Made by a program: the position numbers and the translations under genes
Assembly (NCBI RefSeq): GCF_002234675.1
Contig: NC_019862.2
Span: forward strand, 30,448,389-30,512,388
Length of the DNA stretch: 64,000 bases
Reading direction: 5' to 3'
From: Oryzias latipes
Taxonomy: Eukaryota > Chordata > Actinopteri > Beloniformes > Adrianichthyidae
Part shown: positions 37,201 through 52,200 of the stretch, one piece after another
Position numbering within the stretch: position 1 is the first letter of the stretch
How the letters are laid out: each line of letters opens with the position of its first letter
Notes under the pieces: generated by a model
The model's database searches: none
What the model saw: only the letters and a program-made list of their open reading frames with translations
What the model was told of the DNA's origin: nothing

Positions 37201-40200
37201 TTGGCATTTTTAGAAATGCAATTGTTGGCTTAATTTTCTTAATACATCTCCATCTTCAGAAAAATACCACAAGAACATGTTAAAAAACACCAAAAAAACA
37301 AATTTTACTGGAAGGGATCTTTAACTGTTTTCCTGGAAGTTACAGAGAAGCTGCTAAAAAAAAAAAAGCTGCTAAGATGAAGTTAATACTGAGACAATGA
37401 AGGGCCTTCAGGGTTACCTAAGGGTAACAAAAACAAGACTTTTTCTGTTAAGTAAGCGTATTGATTATCTGATCGGTACAAATGCAGTCGTCTGTAGAGC
37501 AAAGAGGGCAAAACTCAGCAGCAGGGAGTCAAAAAAAGCTTCCTGTTTCCTTACATGTTTAGAGAAAAGTCTTAGTAAAGTCAAATAAATCACAAAACTA
37601 ACCACAAGTGCAGACAAATTCAAGTTTTAGAAAACAGACCAAACTAGCTCAAGGGGATACGATTTCAGGAGGAAAAAAAACGAGAAGCAGGAAGCCGACA
37701 GTTTAAGAACAAAGTGACAAAAAGCAGCCTGTCCAGGCAGAGAAGCCATCTTTGTACAGGCGTGGGGGTGTGGGGGGGCTACTCACCTGCGCCCGGTCAA
37801 TTCCAAACTGCCCCCACAGACAAGGCAGTGATGGATGTGTGCACGCAGAAACACAGGAAACAGAGTCGGATGCCATGAGAAGAAATGCAGGAGGGGCGGC
37901 TGAGGCCACAGTTTGCAGTGATGAAAGCAGAGAGTTCAGGACCCCCCCCTCCCCAAAACACCAAAAAATAAAATAAAAAAGCCTCCTCCAATTAAAGAAA
38001 TTAAAATCTGATTCATAATGAAAGCCTATTCCATTCGATTAAAAAAAATAGTTTTAAAAAGTGTCGAAATTCTTGGTTATAATTCAAAATAATTAAAAAT
38101 TAAATTCAGAAAATGTCTCAAGAAACACCAGATTTGTTTTTTCCTGAATGCAAGACACTTCAATAGATTAGTTTGTGTTTTATTGATTTTTCAATTTTCT
38201 TTGCTCAACATTGATCCGCCAGCAGAAAAAAAAACTTTTTTAAAATAGTGAAACTCATCTAAATCAGTTATTTCATGAATCAGAAACATCTCAAAAAAAT
38301 GACAGAGAACAAAGATAATAGCTATAATAATTCAAACTCAAAGGGGAAAAACAGAAACAAGAATGTGCTCAGAAAGCTTAAAAAGATCAGAAACATTTAA
38401 GATCTGTACAGACACTTCACACTCAAACTTTAAAACTGGCCTTTAATTGTAAGAAAAACGTTAAAAATTAAAGTTTCAACCTCTTTTCATGTTTTGCAGA
38501 CATTTCAGCTGCTGTAAAGCTAAAAATAAAGCATGACGTTTCAGATTTGAAGTCAAAAGTGTGGACTTACTTGTCCAGGTCGATGTCCAGGGCTTTGTGG
38601 GGGTCATTGGGGTCTTTGTCATCCTCATCACTGGGTAAGGCATTCTAAAGATGGACAGACGGGGTTATAGGGCACTTCGCTGCAAAAATATAGTACCCAG
38701 AAAAGATTCAAGGGGGTTGATTCCTAATTTTCTGTTTGTAGTCTAAACAGAAACTTGACACGGTGCCTCTGATGAATGAGAGTAGAAATACTTTTAACAG
38801 GCTTCATAAAAAAACCCGAATTCCCTGCAAAAAACACCCAAACTCATCAAATATTTTTGCCTCGTATAAATGTCCTATTACCCTTGATTCAAGACAAAAC
38901 CAAATTCCCAGTGACAAGTTATTTTAAGACAATAAATCTTGAATAACTTGCTGAGTCATTAGATCATGAAAACATCTTATTTTACGCGATATCGTTTTTC
39001 CCCCCTGTTGTAAGATAAGATAAAGATAAAGACACTTTATTGATCCCAGCTTGGGAAATTGGGTTGTTGTATTCCTAAATAGTGAATTGCCTTATTTCCA
39101 GAAACAGACTTGTTTGATTTGACTCCAAAGTCAGTAAAAATTCAAACAGCCGGGTTGAAGTTTGTAAGTAAACATGTTTACATTTACGTTTTAGGTCAAA
39201 TTATTGGCAAAGATGAATGTGTTTATTATAGTTCAAATCACGCACCGTATGCAGAACTTTCAAAACAAACAACAAAAAACAAAAGAGGAAAGTGCGGCTT
39301 TCTGCATTCTACCTGCATGTTGCCCTATGCAACTGTATTTTATTTAACAATGCTGTTTATTTTTCTTTAAATAACTTATTTTTTCATGTATTTTACTTTT
39401 CAAGTTGGAAAAATGTACAAAGTAAAATGTTTTGTTAAAAAAACTATGTTGGTGCATAGTGAGGAAATAAAACACTTTATGTTCTTACTTTATTTGTTTA
39501 TTTATTTATTTATTTTTCGTCCTCAAAAAGTATCGATAAGAGTATCGTTAAAATACCGGATCGATAAGCAGTATCAATGCGAGTAGTGGTACCGTTAAAA
39601 CTGTAACGATACCCATCCCTATTATAGTCCAGACATAAGGATTATTGGACTGTGGCAGTGCTTACAACAGGATATAATTAGGGGGGTAAAGGTGTTTAGA
39701 TCTGATACATTTTTCTTAGTACACACTTATTTAAGACAAAACACTTCCAATTACCAGAGCTATATGCTTAAATATGAGTCCTTACAGCTAATTTCACAGT
39801 TTAAATTGTCTTAAAAAGGCAGGACATCACACTGTGTTTTAAGAAAGAACTAGTTCCATTGGTAGATTTTGTCTCTAATAATGGAAAAAACATTTTTAAC
39901 TTGCATTGAGAAGGCCTTTTTTTCCGGAGGACTGAGCTCACCTCTGGCATCTCCTCTGTAACGATGTCCACCATGTGCGCAGGTGTGATGTCCTCCTCGC
40001 TCTCTGGACCAGAGTCGTGTTTCTTTCCTCGACCGCTGCGCTTCTCTTTCCTCTTCTTCTTCTCTTTCTTCTTCTTTTCTGCCCTCTCTTTCTGCCGACG
40101 CTCCTCCTCCAGCTTCACGTACTGGTCAGACATGGGCAGACCTGAGGGAAACACCACACGGCTCGAAAATCCCACATCGGGAAAATGTACGTTTCCTGAT

Positions 40201-43200
40201 GTCTGCGAGGTTTTCCCGCTAGAATTCTTGTTTGGGACGTTTTCTGGGTTTTAGGAAAGGAAGTGTGCGTCACACCTGGGACTTTGAGAGGCACGCTGAG
40301 GTCAATCTGTACGACTGGGATGTGCTCCACTCCAGAGGCGTCCTGATACACCTGTACAGAAAAAGAGCGTGCTTTTACTCATTTAAAGAGAGAAACAAAT
40401 CGCCAGCACAAAAACGCATCAAAGAACTGGTGGACGTAGGAATAAAAGTCACTAAGCGGCAGCTGAGATTGCTGCTCGTACCTTCTGGGAGGACGGAGAG
40501 GCTTTGATGTAGAACGGGTTGTTGGCCTGCTCCTGCTTTCTGGCTTCTCTCCGCTGAGGAGGAAATGAATCAATAAATGGCAGCATTTTGTTTTTGTTTC
40601 CAGTTTTCTAAGGCATGAAATGACATTAAACCCTTCTACTTTAACTAAGCAGACGTTATCGTGCAGCTCCAGAGCTCCGCTGGCTTCAGGTGCGCGTACC
40701 TTTGCCAGCTCCTTCTCATCCACCTCTGTGTGCCGGGGCCGAGCGTGCTTCGGCTCCTCCTTCGTGAAAATGGCCTTGGGCTGCTCATCCTCAGACTCGC
40801 TTTCAGACGGCGGCTCGTTGATCCAGGCGTCCAGGTCCAGGCTGAAAATGAGGGGGAAAGGACTTTGAAAGACACGTTTCTGACAGAGACGCAGCACAGC
40901 GTTGCAGGTGGAGCTCGATGGTGGAGCAAAAGAAGACAAAGAGCAACGGTTCCGCTACATTCTGGACCCACTCACCCTTCAGGGACAGGTACTTTCTTCT
41001 GTGCCTTGGGCGCTACAGGGTTGAGCTCTCCAGCAAACAGTGCACTGACTTCTTCTGCTACCTCTACATCCTTCTGCTGCAGTTTCTGGATGTATTTGAC
41101 GAGCTGCAGTATGCAAGATGCCTGAGGACACAAGATGAAGCTGTGTTGGATGCCTTTAATGTCATAAACTGGGAGTTTGGAAAATCTTACCCTCTCCTGC
41201 ACTTCAAGGTTTGCGCTCTGGACAAACACAGGCAAGCGGTCGATCAGCAGCTGGGTGGTTTCCTCGGACGTGGTGCTGTCGCTGTTCCCCTCCTGGCTCT
41301 TCAGGATGGTGGCAAAGAGCTTGGCCGTGTTCTGCACGTACACAGCCTGGATGTGACCCGGAAGGGTGGCCACCTTGGGCCGGAGCATGGCCTCCAGCGT
41401 CTGCACTGGGTTCTCCAGATGCCTACGGAGAGGAGGAGGATGGATTTCTGTCACGCCTTCAGGGTAGACGTTACATCAGTCGGAGAGGAGGAAGAAGATT
41501 AGGAGGGAAAGAGCTGCTTTAGACCAGTTTAGACCTGTAAATTCATGACAGAGTTTGTGAAGTGTAATTTGACATCATGAGATGTTGAAGGTCCCTAAGT
41601 ACAAAGCAGACTGGATCATCGTTCCTTCTGTATTGTGACAAAGCGCACATGAAAAAGGGGAATAATTTGGAAAGAAACGACAGCCTTGGGGTTTTATGTC
41701 TGGATTTGTTGTTTACTCCAAAGCGTGCGAGTACCGTAAATTCCGGACTACAATGCGCACCGATTACAAGCCGCACCCACCCATATTCACGTGTTTGACT
41801 GATTTTATACATACACAAGCCGCGTCAGAGTACAAGCCGCGCATGTGTTAGCCGATATTGTCATCCTGACGGATCACGCCCAGCATCCCAGAGTGAATGC
41901 AATGTATTAGCACATTGTGGGTGGTGCCAGTTTTGCCTCTGGCTCATGAATTTGAGTGTATCGACATCTGTCAAACAGCATGGACCTCTATTCTGTTCAC
42001 TAGTTCCTCAGTTATGGTGTTTTTATTTCATTTTTTTTTTACTTATTGACAATCTAGGTATCTAACATAAAATTACAAACAGTAACCATATAATCAACAT
42101 TACATCCCTCAGTTATAATGAGGAAATTTACATCCGCGATTCCACATTTCCCATGAGTCTTAGGGGCTAAAGGCGGGGCCAACGCCCGGCTCGCCATTCT
42201 GTTGTACGTGTTTAAGAATTAGCAAGTAGCAGCAGTGCATGGAGGGGTGAACGGGAAAAGCTCTCCTTCCGCTTGTGTCGCAGCAGCGTTATGGTACTAA
42301 CAGGACTGGTTAGAAAACACAACGGTAAAATAAAGCAGCGGCGACTGAAAAGCGGGCGCCTCAGCGCGATACGCGCGCCTCAGTGCGGCGCGTGCGTCAG
42401 AATTCAGAAGCCTCTGCACTCCGCGGACGCCTCTGCGCTCCTTGTCTCCCCTTCCTATCTACTCCGACACCTCTGGCCAGGGCGGCTTCAAGGAGGATCA
42501 CTTCGTCCCCGTTAAGCCGATGGATGGAGCAAATGGTTTCTGTGCAAAGCAATCGGACTTAATACTGTACGTTTTGTGTATGAGGGGTGGATGCGTTGTT
42601 ACGTGTGGGAGCCTTCAGACTGCCATCGGCCCCGCAGCTCAATCAGCAAGAGAAGATGTCTCCAGCTCACACGGAGGCTGTGAGTTTTTCAAAGCAAAAT
42701 TCCGCTTTTACGGTTTCCTTAGAAACCGTAAATGGAGTGTAAATTCACTCCATGCGCTGTTCTCTCCGTCACGCAGCAAACCGGCTTTTCCAAACCCGTT
42801 GGTGACGGTGGACTTTTTTACGCTGCTTTTAACGATTGCTTTTAACTTGAAAGCTTCATCATAATGTAGCGGCGATCACGTGCACGTTGGGTCTAATGGC
42901 CCCAAAGGATTCTGGGATGCGGCCGGGCATGCGTGTTTCGTTTTGTTGAACCATGACTGAAGTGTCTAAGACCTGAAGTCAAGTCCATGCTGTTTGGCTG
43001 CTAAGAGGTGTGTTGAATAAAAATGCCTCGTGCTTGGTGTTAGATAGAGAATTCAAACTATTCACTGAGTTACATGGCGGCCGCTAATTAAATCCATAAA
43101 TTAGCCGCGTCACTGAATAAGCCGCAAGGCTGTAAGCGCAGGAAAAAAGTAGCGGCTTATAGTCCGGAAATTACGGTAATTGACCCAGTTTACACTTGAT

Positions 43201-46200
43201 TCTCTTGTACTAAATGAACGTTTAAAGTGAGTAAAAAGTGTAAACATAAGCAACTAGATTTGTATTTCTGGTTTGATGGATAAATGATTTACCGAGTGCT
43301 TGTAATTTTTATTTTAGAAACCAAAAAATCGACAGTTTTTTGTTTTTATGCATCATTGATTGAGAAATTGATTTTTTTATTAATAAATTAGGAATTCTTA
43401 CATTAAAAACAAACAAATGTGTTTATTCCCTTAAAAATTACATTAGTTTTTTATTTGAAGGTTCATTAAATTAAATGAATCAATATTGTAGTTTAAAAAA
43501 AAAGATCAATTTAATTTCAAAGATAGGTTTTTCTACTTTACAATCCTTTGAGAACTTTTGACCCTCCTCGGTTCTGTCTACATCCAGCGTCAAAAGCTGA
43601 TCAAGACTGGAAATGTGACAATAACTTCACCTTTTGCCTCCCTTTCACCTCAAAACCAAAAACCCAATGGCTTCAGAATCAGTTCCTGATCAGAGCATCT
43701 TCATTTTGGAATTGGACTCACTCAGAGAACTCGCCACAGATCCAGGCTGCCGCATACAGAACCTCACAGATGCCGTTTCGCTGCGTGTTTCCCGTCAGCA
43801 GGTGAGCGTTGTCCAGCAGAGTCGCCATCTGGGCAACAGCAAAGGCCCGGATGGCTTTGACCCGAATGGCCACGTCCAGCATCTGAGAGGCGATGAGATG
43901 GCCGTGGCGCGTGCCCTCCAGTCTGGTCAGCTCCACCAGGATGCTGATGTACCTGTCAGGCAGACGCCACAGTTCAGAACTCAGAGGGGGCGGAGCAGGA
44001 GGTGGAAGGGGAGGAATCCAGCGGACCATTCAAAGTTGGTGATGTACTGATAGTTGCTCTGGCTGCAGATGTCGATGATCTTTGTGAGAAGCTCGTCTCT
44101 GTAGGTGGTTCCCTCTGCTTTGTCCACATGCAGCATCAGCTTCTTTACAATTTCCATCAGGTTCTTCTTGGACACCTGGACGGAGCGACAAAAACAAAAG
44201 AGGCTGCTTTGTGAAAACTTTACGGTGCAATTATTAAGACGAAAAAAACCTTTCTGGTGTAACTTCAGAACTAAAAGATCAACCAGGTTTCCAGAAACGA
44301 TTGTTTAAACAATTGCAGCAGAAGAATCTTCTGATCCTACCATGCCGTAAAGCAGGTCCAGAGCTCTGAGGCGAATGGACTCGTCTTTGTCATCCAGACA
44401 CTGGAGGATGAGGTCCTTATGGGACTGGACCGATTTGGGGTGGGTCTTCAGGATCTTTGACATCGCCAGCAGACCCAGATACTTCACTGCATCAAAGGTC
44501 AACACAGATATGGCCTCAGTCTACTTAATACAAGAGTAGTCGTCTGAACTTCATCACTATTCCCCACGGTATTTTGTTAAAAGTTGAACCACTTCTATAA
44601 ACGCTAATCTGACTGATGTTACTTGAATCTGCTGTTAGAAATCCGTTTTCACCGCTTCCAGCTGTAAATGTCTGCATATTTTTTCCATCTAAAGAGCTCA
44701 TTGGTTCTTTGTTTTCAAAGTAATACAAATAAACTTTCACAATAAAGTCATAAAAGTGAAAAAGGAGGAATGGAAAAAGGAAGAAACACAAAACGCACGA
44801 GACAAAGGAGTGAACACACACAAACACACACGGGACAGGGGGGTTTCATCTTTCCTGATCTTTGGGTTTTTTCCGGGGATCCCCTTTTCAAACGGATTCT
44901 TAAAAATACAAAGTTCTGTCCGTCGTCTGCTGGAGCAGCTGATGATCACCTCCAAGAGGCGCCATCTCTCAGGCTTAAAATAGCAAAGATGTTTACTGCA
45001 AGATATTTGGAAAGAAAACTCCTGACTTTACCAAAAAGCATTTTACAGATATTCTTCCCACTTCCATCCATTTGTTTTTCTTCTTTAGAGAAATGTAAGG
45101 TAGTATACTTCAGGTGTCGATCCCTTAGAAAGTTGAGTCCGTTTCTTCTTTTTGTTAGCAGCTAAAGCAGAATGCTGCCCTCACATCAACTGGATCTCTT
45201 TCCAAAGTCAACGATTTGTGCTCAGGATTTCTGAAATTTGCATGTTTTCCAGTTACAGTCTGATCATTTCTATTTACTAAAAGACGGAAAACTGGTTTGG
45301 ATCTTGCTCGCCCTCTAACCCGTGGATAAACTGCCCATTAGTGACCAGACGCTCACCAGGCAGTCGGCTAGTGTTCACAGGTTCAGTGAGATTCCTGCTT
45401 CAGTTGAAGTTACTAAATCGAGACCCGTACAAAACTGGGTTTGCATTAAACGGGCAGAAAAATGTCTAACAGAAGCTCAAAAAACAGGATTACAAGTCAA
45501 ACTAAGCTTGAAACTACAAGTCTCTAATCTGCTCTACCAACACCAGACGTCTGCAGTCTACTCCACACACATCTACCATGGAGGTCCAGATAACTCGAAT
45601 GACTGAAAACAGAAAAGTCTTTGGGACTTTTAGAGCCAGACCTGACATTGGATTAAGACATTTGGGAAGCTGCTGAAACGTCAAATTAAAATGAAAGGTC
45701 TTCCTTTTCTCCAGCATACTGCTGTGGGATGTTTGCAGATGCTCTGTAAGTATGATGGCTTTCCAGCAGGTCTCCTGATTACGTGAAGAAAAGAGGTAAT
45801 GTTCGAGTTATCCGGGGTCAGGGGATCTAATTCCATGTCGTCTAAAGGGGTGGACTGTTCCATAGACAGAAACACGCAGACAATGAGAAAATGACACACT
45901 GCAGGCATTGACAGAGGGCTCACAGTTCTGGTCCGAGTCTTCGATAAGGATTCGCAGCTTCTGCACACAGAGCTGTGGGAGGAAAGCAGAGCAGAAGACA
46001 AAACCAGAGGCATTAACATCCCCGTCAACCTTTCCACACCAGCGGCTCTTCTGTTCGACAAAACCGGCTGAACCAAATAGTGAAAAGTTCTCTGTGGTGT
46101 TTAGATGTTTAAAGGAGCGTCATCGGCAGAAAGTGACTGGAGTGGAAGGGTTATGATCTGATGATGGCCGAGAACGTGGGGAACCTACCTGGATACTAGC

Positions 46201-49200
46201 ACTGTGGTTGGGCATCCCGGAGGACAAAGAAATCAACACTGCAACACAAAAAGCGTCACAGTTTCAACAAGAAATCATGTTTTAGGACAGAAAAAAAAAG
46301 AGGCTTCAAGCGTAAATAGCCTAAAAAATATATCTATTTTTGACTAAATAAATGTTTATGAAAACTTTGATTAAAAAAGCAAGTAAACAAATAACATTTT
46401 TAACAATAAAACATAAAAATCTGACTGGATGATTTACTAAATGGTTCTCAGTACTGACCTGCAATAACGGTGTTAACACATTCATACAGCAAAGACATGG
46501 CGGAGGTACTGGAAGGAGGCAAAAGGGACAGGAGGGTTAATTATTACACCTCTTTCTATACATTTTGCTGGATTGCTTTGATGCTTTGAGCTCACCTGTG
46601 GATCAGGTTGGTCAGAGGTTCGATGAGCTTCTTCCCCAGCCGAGGCTCCAGCGGAGTGAGCGCGCCAAACTGCAATGATTATAGTGATCAATTACCTTCA
46701 TTCTGCTATCATTCTAAGGCTTTGAAGCAACAGAAATGTTCTGCTGTGCTAAAAAATTATACTAATTAATGCAGATTTCCCACTCCACTCTGATGACCCT
46801 GACTTTCTTCAAGAAGCTGAGTGCAGGTAACAAAAAAACAGGTTCAACTTGAACATTTTTGAAGACCCACTCCCATATAAATTGTGTTTTTTTTACATGT
46901 TCTTGTCGCCTTTTTCTGATGATCGAGGACATATACAATGGGGAAAAATATTCAGTCAGCCACCAATTGTGTAAGTTTCCCATTTAAAAAGATGACAGAG
47001 CCCTGTCATTTTAATCATAGGTAACCCTCAACTTTGGGAGACAAAACGAGAAAAGAAAATCCAGAAAATCACATTGTCTGATTTGTAAAGAATTTATTTG
47101 TAAATTATTGTGGAAAATAAGTATTTTTTCCATCAAACAAGCAAGATTTCTGTCTCTCACAGACCTGTAACTTCTTCTGTAGAGGATCCTCTGTCCTCCA
47201 CTGGTTACCTGTATTAATGACTCCTGTTTGAGCTGGTTATCTATAGAAAGACACCTGTCCATATCCTCACACAGTCACACTCCACTATGACCAAGACCAA
47301 AGAGCTGTCTAAGGACACCAGAAACCAAATTGTTGACCTGCACCAGGCTGGGAAAACTGAATCTTCAACAGGTGAGCAGCTTGGTGTGAAGAAATCACCT
47401 GTGGGAGCAATTTTTATTAAATGGAAGACATACGAGACCACTGAGAATCTCCCTCCATCTCTCTGCAAGTTCTCACCCCGTGGGGTCAAAATGATCACAA
47501 GAACGGTGAGCAAAGATCCCAGAACCCCACGGGGGACCTAGTGAATGACCTGCAGAGAGCTGGGACCAACGTAACAAACATCACTACACCACCAGGGACT
47601 CAAACCCTGCAGGGCCAGACGTGTCTCCCTGCTAAAGCCAGTACACAGGGCTCGACATAGCCATTTGTCCGCTGGCCCGGTCCTGTTTTTCGAGCAGTAC
47701 GGACCACAAGACTTTATTTTTTACTTGTCCGCTCGGGCCACTAAAATATCTAACAATTAATACATTTTTCACCTTTTACAATAAAGTATATTTTGCGAAA
47801 ACGTGTAGATTTACCTCGTCTTTATAATTCACTTTTTCTGCTAGTCCTGTGTTCAGACTTCAAGGGTTTCTATGGGAAACCTTTTATCACTCTTCTCCTC
47901 CTCTCCCCCTGGGCGCGCGGCTGTCACTGCTGAGCACCACGCGGCACGCGCTCACTCAATTTTTTTTTCAAACTTTATTGAATGTAACAATTCAATACTA
48001 AACAATGTTAAACAGCAACAACGAAGGAACAAGCCAGTGGGTTATATTACATTTTAGGCAGATATATTTAAACTGACACACATATCAGCGCGCCCCCTGG
48101 TGGTTTTTCACCGCAATGATCATAAATCCAACACCGTCACTGAAGAGAGACGGAAGACATGGCAGGAATAGATAGGAATATGTTAGATGGAGTGACGGGT
48201 GGAATTAGTGCTATGGACAGCAAGATATTTAATGAATGCATTGAAGATGAAACTGTATGCACTAAGCTTGAAGCTGAATGTCAAAGAATCAAAGGCAACT
48301 AAAAATACCTGAATCTCAGACTCAAATGGAGTATAAGGTCAAACTACTTAATTTTGTTTTTCTTTACAACACTGTAAGTATTTCTAGTTAGCTGAATGAT
48401 CTCAGTAATTTAATTGTATTTAATTTTTCAATTATTTAATTTAATTAGGTAACTAAAGTAACTAAAAAGTAAATGTAACTTTGCAACAGTAACAAAAAGC
48501 AGAACCTTAAGGCAGTCAGGGCAAAAAAGTCAATAAAACTTCTTAACTATTGATTAGGAACAAATGTGAAATAGCAGTGATTAGAAGCAGCATGAAAACT
48601 TCTTAACTAGTGTTAACTACTACACTGCAGTGCTCTCTTCAAAACATCTGAAACAGACTAGAGCAGATTTAAGTTTGATATGCTCTATTTTTAGTCATTG
48701 AAAAGTGTATAAATAAGTGCTAGATGTCACCAGAATGCACCAAATTGCACCATATTAAAATTTTCCGGGGGGGCATGCCCCCAGACCCCCCTAAAGTTGC
48801 AAGCACCTGCGGAGCGGCGGGTCTCGCTGTGCGCGGTGTCGGGCCAGTAACTTTCAAAAACTACTGGCCCTGTGGGCCAGTGCAAATTTCTGGGCTATGT
48901 CAACCCCTGGTACATGTGCAGAACCGTCTACAGTCTGCTAGAGAGCATTTGGATGATCCAGAAGAGGATTGGGAGAATGTCCTATGGTCAGATGAAACCA
49001 CAATAGAACTTATTGGTAAGAACTCTACTGTTTGGAGGAGAAAGAATGCTGAGTTGCATCCAAAGAACACCATACCTACTATAAAGCATGGGGGTGGAAA
49101 CATCATGCTTTGGGCTGTTTTTCAGCAAAGAGACAAGGACGACTGATCCGTGTAAAGGGAAGAATGAATGAAGCCATGTATGGTCAGATTTTGAGTGAAA

Positions 49201-52200
49201 ACCTCCTTCCATCAGTATTGAAGATGAACCATGGCTAAGTCTTTCAGCATGACAACAATCCCAAACACACGTTGCCCGGGTAACCAAGGAGTGGCTTCAT
49301 AAGAAGCATTTCAAGGTCCTGGAGTGGCCTAGCCAGTCTCCAGATCTCAACCCCACTGGAGTTAAAAGTCCGTGTTGCCCAGCAACAGCCGCAAAACATC
49401 ACTGCTGTAGAGGAGATCTGCATGGAGGAATGGACCAAAATACCAGCCACCGTTTGTGAAGACGTCCAAATCGCTTGACTGCTGTTATTGTCAACAAAGG
49501 GTTATAACAAAGTAGTGAGTTGAACTTTTTTTATTGACCAAATTAATTTTTCAACGATAATATTCAAACAAATTCTTTAAAAAAAAATAAAATAAATAAA
49601 AATCAGACAATGTGATTTTCCCCCTGATTTAGTCTCTCATAGTTGAGGTCTACCTATGATAAAACTTACAGGCCTCTCTCATCTTTTTTAAGTGGGAGAA
49701 CTTGCACAATTGGTGGCTGAATAAATACTTTTGGCCCCACTGAATAAAGAAAATTAATCTTAAAACTGCATTTATATATTCATAGAGAGTATTTCTATAT
49801 TCAAATTGTTGTGAATCAGACGAAAATTGCTCCTCGCCAACATTCCCACCCACAAGTCGGGTGACTTTCTAAAAGAACTTCAGCCGCTCTGCAGGAACTA
49901 TGTCACTATGTCCTAGAAAACGACACAAGTTTTCTATTTTGCCTAAAAGGAAACACTTTCACAGAAGATCAACATATGATCAGAGTGGGACTTTAAAGAA
50001 AACTTTAGGCTGATATTACTTGAAATCTCTAAGTCTTTGGACAACATAAACGTTCTGTTGAACTAAAAAAGGATGCAAATTCCTGCAGACTTTCCCTGCC
50101 TGTGTGTCTAAATGCTTAATTTCTGATAACCCAGAGTTCTTTGTGAAGCTAACGGCAGCTAACAGAAAACTTTTGACCAGTTTTCAGCTTATAAAGGCAG
50201 ATTTCCCCATGAGGAAAACTTACCAGCTTGATGATCTTAATGAGAACCCAGTTATTAGTAGAAGACGTCATGAGTTTGAAGAAAAGAGGGGCCAGTGAAA
50301 GGTAGTTCTTGGGATTTCTACGGGCCAGCTCACAGATGACATTAACAGCAGCTGACTGGACCCCTAATAGAAAATAATAGGAAATTGACAAGAAAACAGA
50401 GCAAATGAATGTTTGTAATCATACTAATACTGCACAGTCTCTTCTCACAGACTAAATAATTCATGACCCCCCCCCCCCCCCCAGCAAAGCATCGACTACA
50501 GAAGTGAGAACAGTTCAGTTTCAAGTCGATGTCAAGCACCTTGAAATAGACCAATCGCACTTTTATTTCAAGGAAAGGTTTCAGGTTTATATTTAGAAGA
50601 TAAATTATTACCACCCAAAATGAAAATCTTTATGCCTTGCACTAATTTTAATGTGTTTGGGGGGGATTAGATGGAGGCAGCGGTGCTGATCCCTTCAGGA
50701 AAAAGGCTCAACAAAAAGCAAAAGATGAAGAAAATCATTTTTTTGGGCCGTTTGGTAAAGAAAGTGATTCTTCTTTCCTTTCAACCAACCTCAAATGTGT
50801 TTGGTGAGCCCCTATCCTGCTTTTCTTAAGCCTTTCAGAGTAAATCATATCCATATATATGATCATTTACTTTGGCACACTTGAGAACTTTTTTATTAAA
50901 TACGAGTCATTTTTGTAGCTCATTTTGCTACACGGACGTAAGACGACTCAATCTCTGAGGCTCCGCCTTGCTCTCCTTGTGGGTGCCGCCCATTTCATGA
51001 TGTCATCCTAGAGTCAGTCTCAGCAACGTGTCTGAGCAAAGCGTTTCGTCGATCTCCGCTAGCGCCACTGAGAAAGTGGGCGTGTCTGTTAGCCTGGGGG
51101 CGTGGCTGGCCGTGCAGACTCTTTCTGGAAGGGGTGGTTCCTCACTGGTCTACATCAGTTCATGAGAACCAACTCGTGTCCGTGGATTGGCAGGGGCTGG
51201 TGCTCAGGCAGCAGGTTTTTGGGGAGGTTTGAGGTTGTTTATTGTGAGGAATTAACAGTTTTATACACTTAAAAGCTCAAAAAGGTTGATTTTTCATGAT
51301 ATGGGCCGTTTAGGCACAGGTGGATGTGTCAGGCAGCCACCTTTTCTCCATCAGATCTGCCTCACATCTACTCTCAGAACAAATCTGAAGGAATCCCGTC
51401 CTGATTTGGATTACCAAATTCATATATTTTACTATCAATAGTTAGGAGCAGTTTTGGTTCATAGCATGAAACTATGAAAAAAATCCTGAGCGATTGAATC
51501 TTTGTAGATAATATTTAATTGATGTTGTCTTTGCTGGTTAATTCAAATATGGAGAAACAAACAAAACAAACAAACAGACAGCAGTGTTCAGCCGTTAAAG
51601 TACGATGAGAAAAGAAAAGCCTTTTCATTTAATGAATCTAAAGCAAAGAGAGAAGCTGGTTTGTTACCTGGGTCTGGATCCTCCAGCTTCTCCTTGAGTC
51701 TGGGAAAAGCAGGACGCAGAGACTCTGGATACTTCAAGAAGACCTTATACATGATCAGCACGGCCTTCTTCCTGATATATGGTTTAGTGTGGGACATCTA
51801 TGATCCAAGAAGAAAAGCAAACATCGGAAAGACGGTTCAACAAAAGCAGACTATTCAACAGCAGCATTTTTGCAGGAGAAAAGCAGCCCTCTGCAGGGAG
51901 AACTGTTGCAACAAAGCATCAGAACAACGACCCCTGCAAGGAAACCTCTTGACATTTTCTGCGTGACTCACCAGTGTCATAATGTCATTGGCCAGGTCTC
52001 GAGCCAGGTCAGGAGTTACAAAACAAGAGAGGCCTGTGAGGGCCACACCTGTGTCATACTGGTTGGGACTGCTGAGATCCTGAAAGGAAAGCCACAAAAG
52101 GTTCAACGAGAGCAACAAAAACACACAAAAGGACGGAGTCGGAGAGTCCTTCACCTTTCTGATCTGGTTTGTCGTCAGCATGATGACGTCGGTGCTTTCA

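Larger units (their letters stand above)
46862..49998 (+). repeat. Dispersed TIR repeat, family A, copy 6 (split)
   Basis: AAGACCCACTCCCATATAAA starts at 46862. The copy resumes at about 49743 and ends GATCAGAGTGGGACTTTAAA at 49998. The two halves join at GACATA/ATAAAGAAAA, matching the uninterrupted copy 2. A Tc1 element inserted at this TA. Confidence 0.8.

Noticed and set aside
40918-41502. 194-codon plus-strand frame
   Set aside because: It is antisense to ap3d1 exons 15 and 16, whose reading is conserved; it is a shadow.
47287-47541. Intact-looking small ORF starting [13 protein letters not shown]
   Set aside because: It is the N-terminal part of the interrupted Tc1 transposase, not an independent gene.
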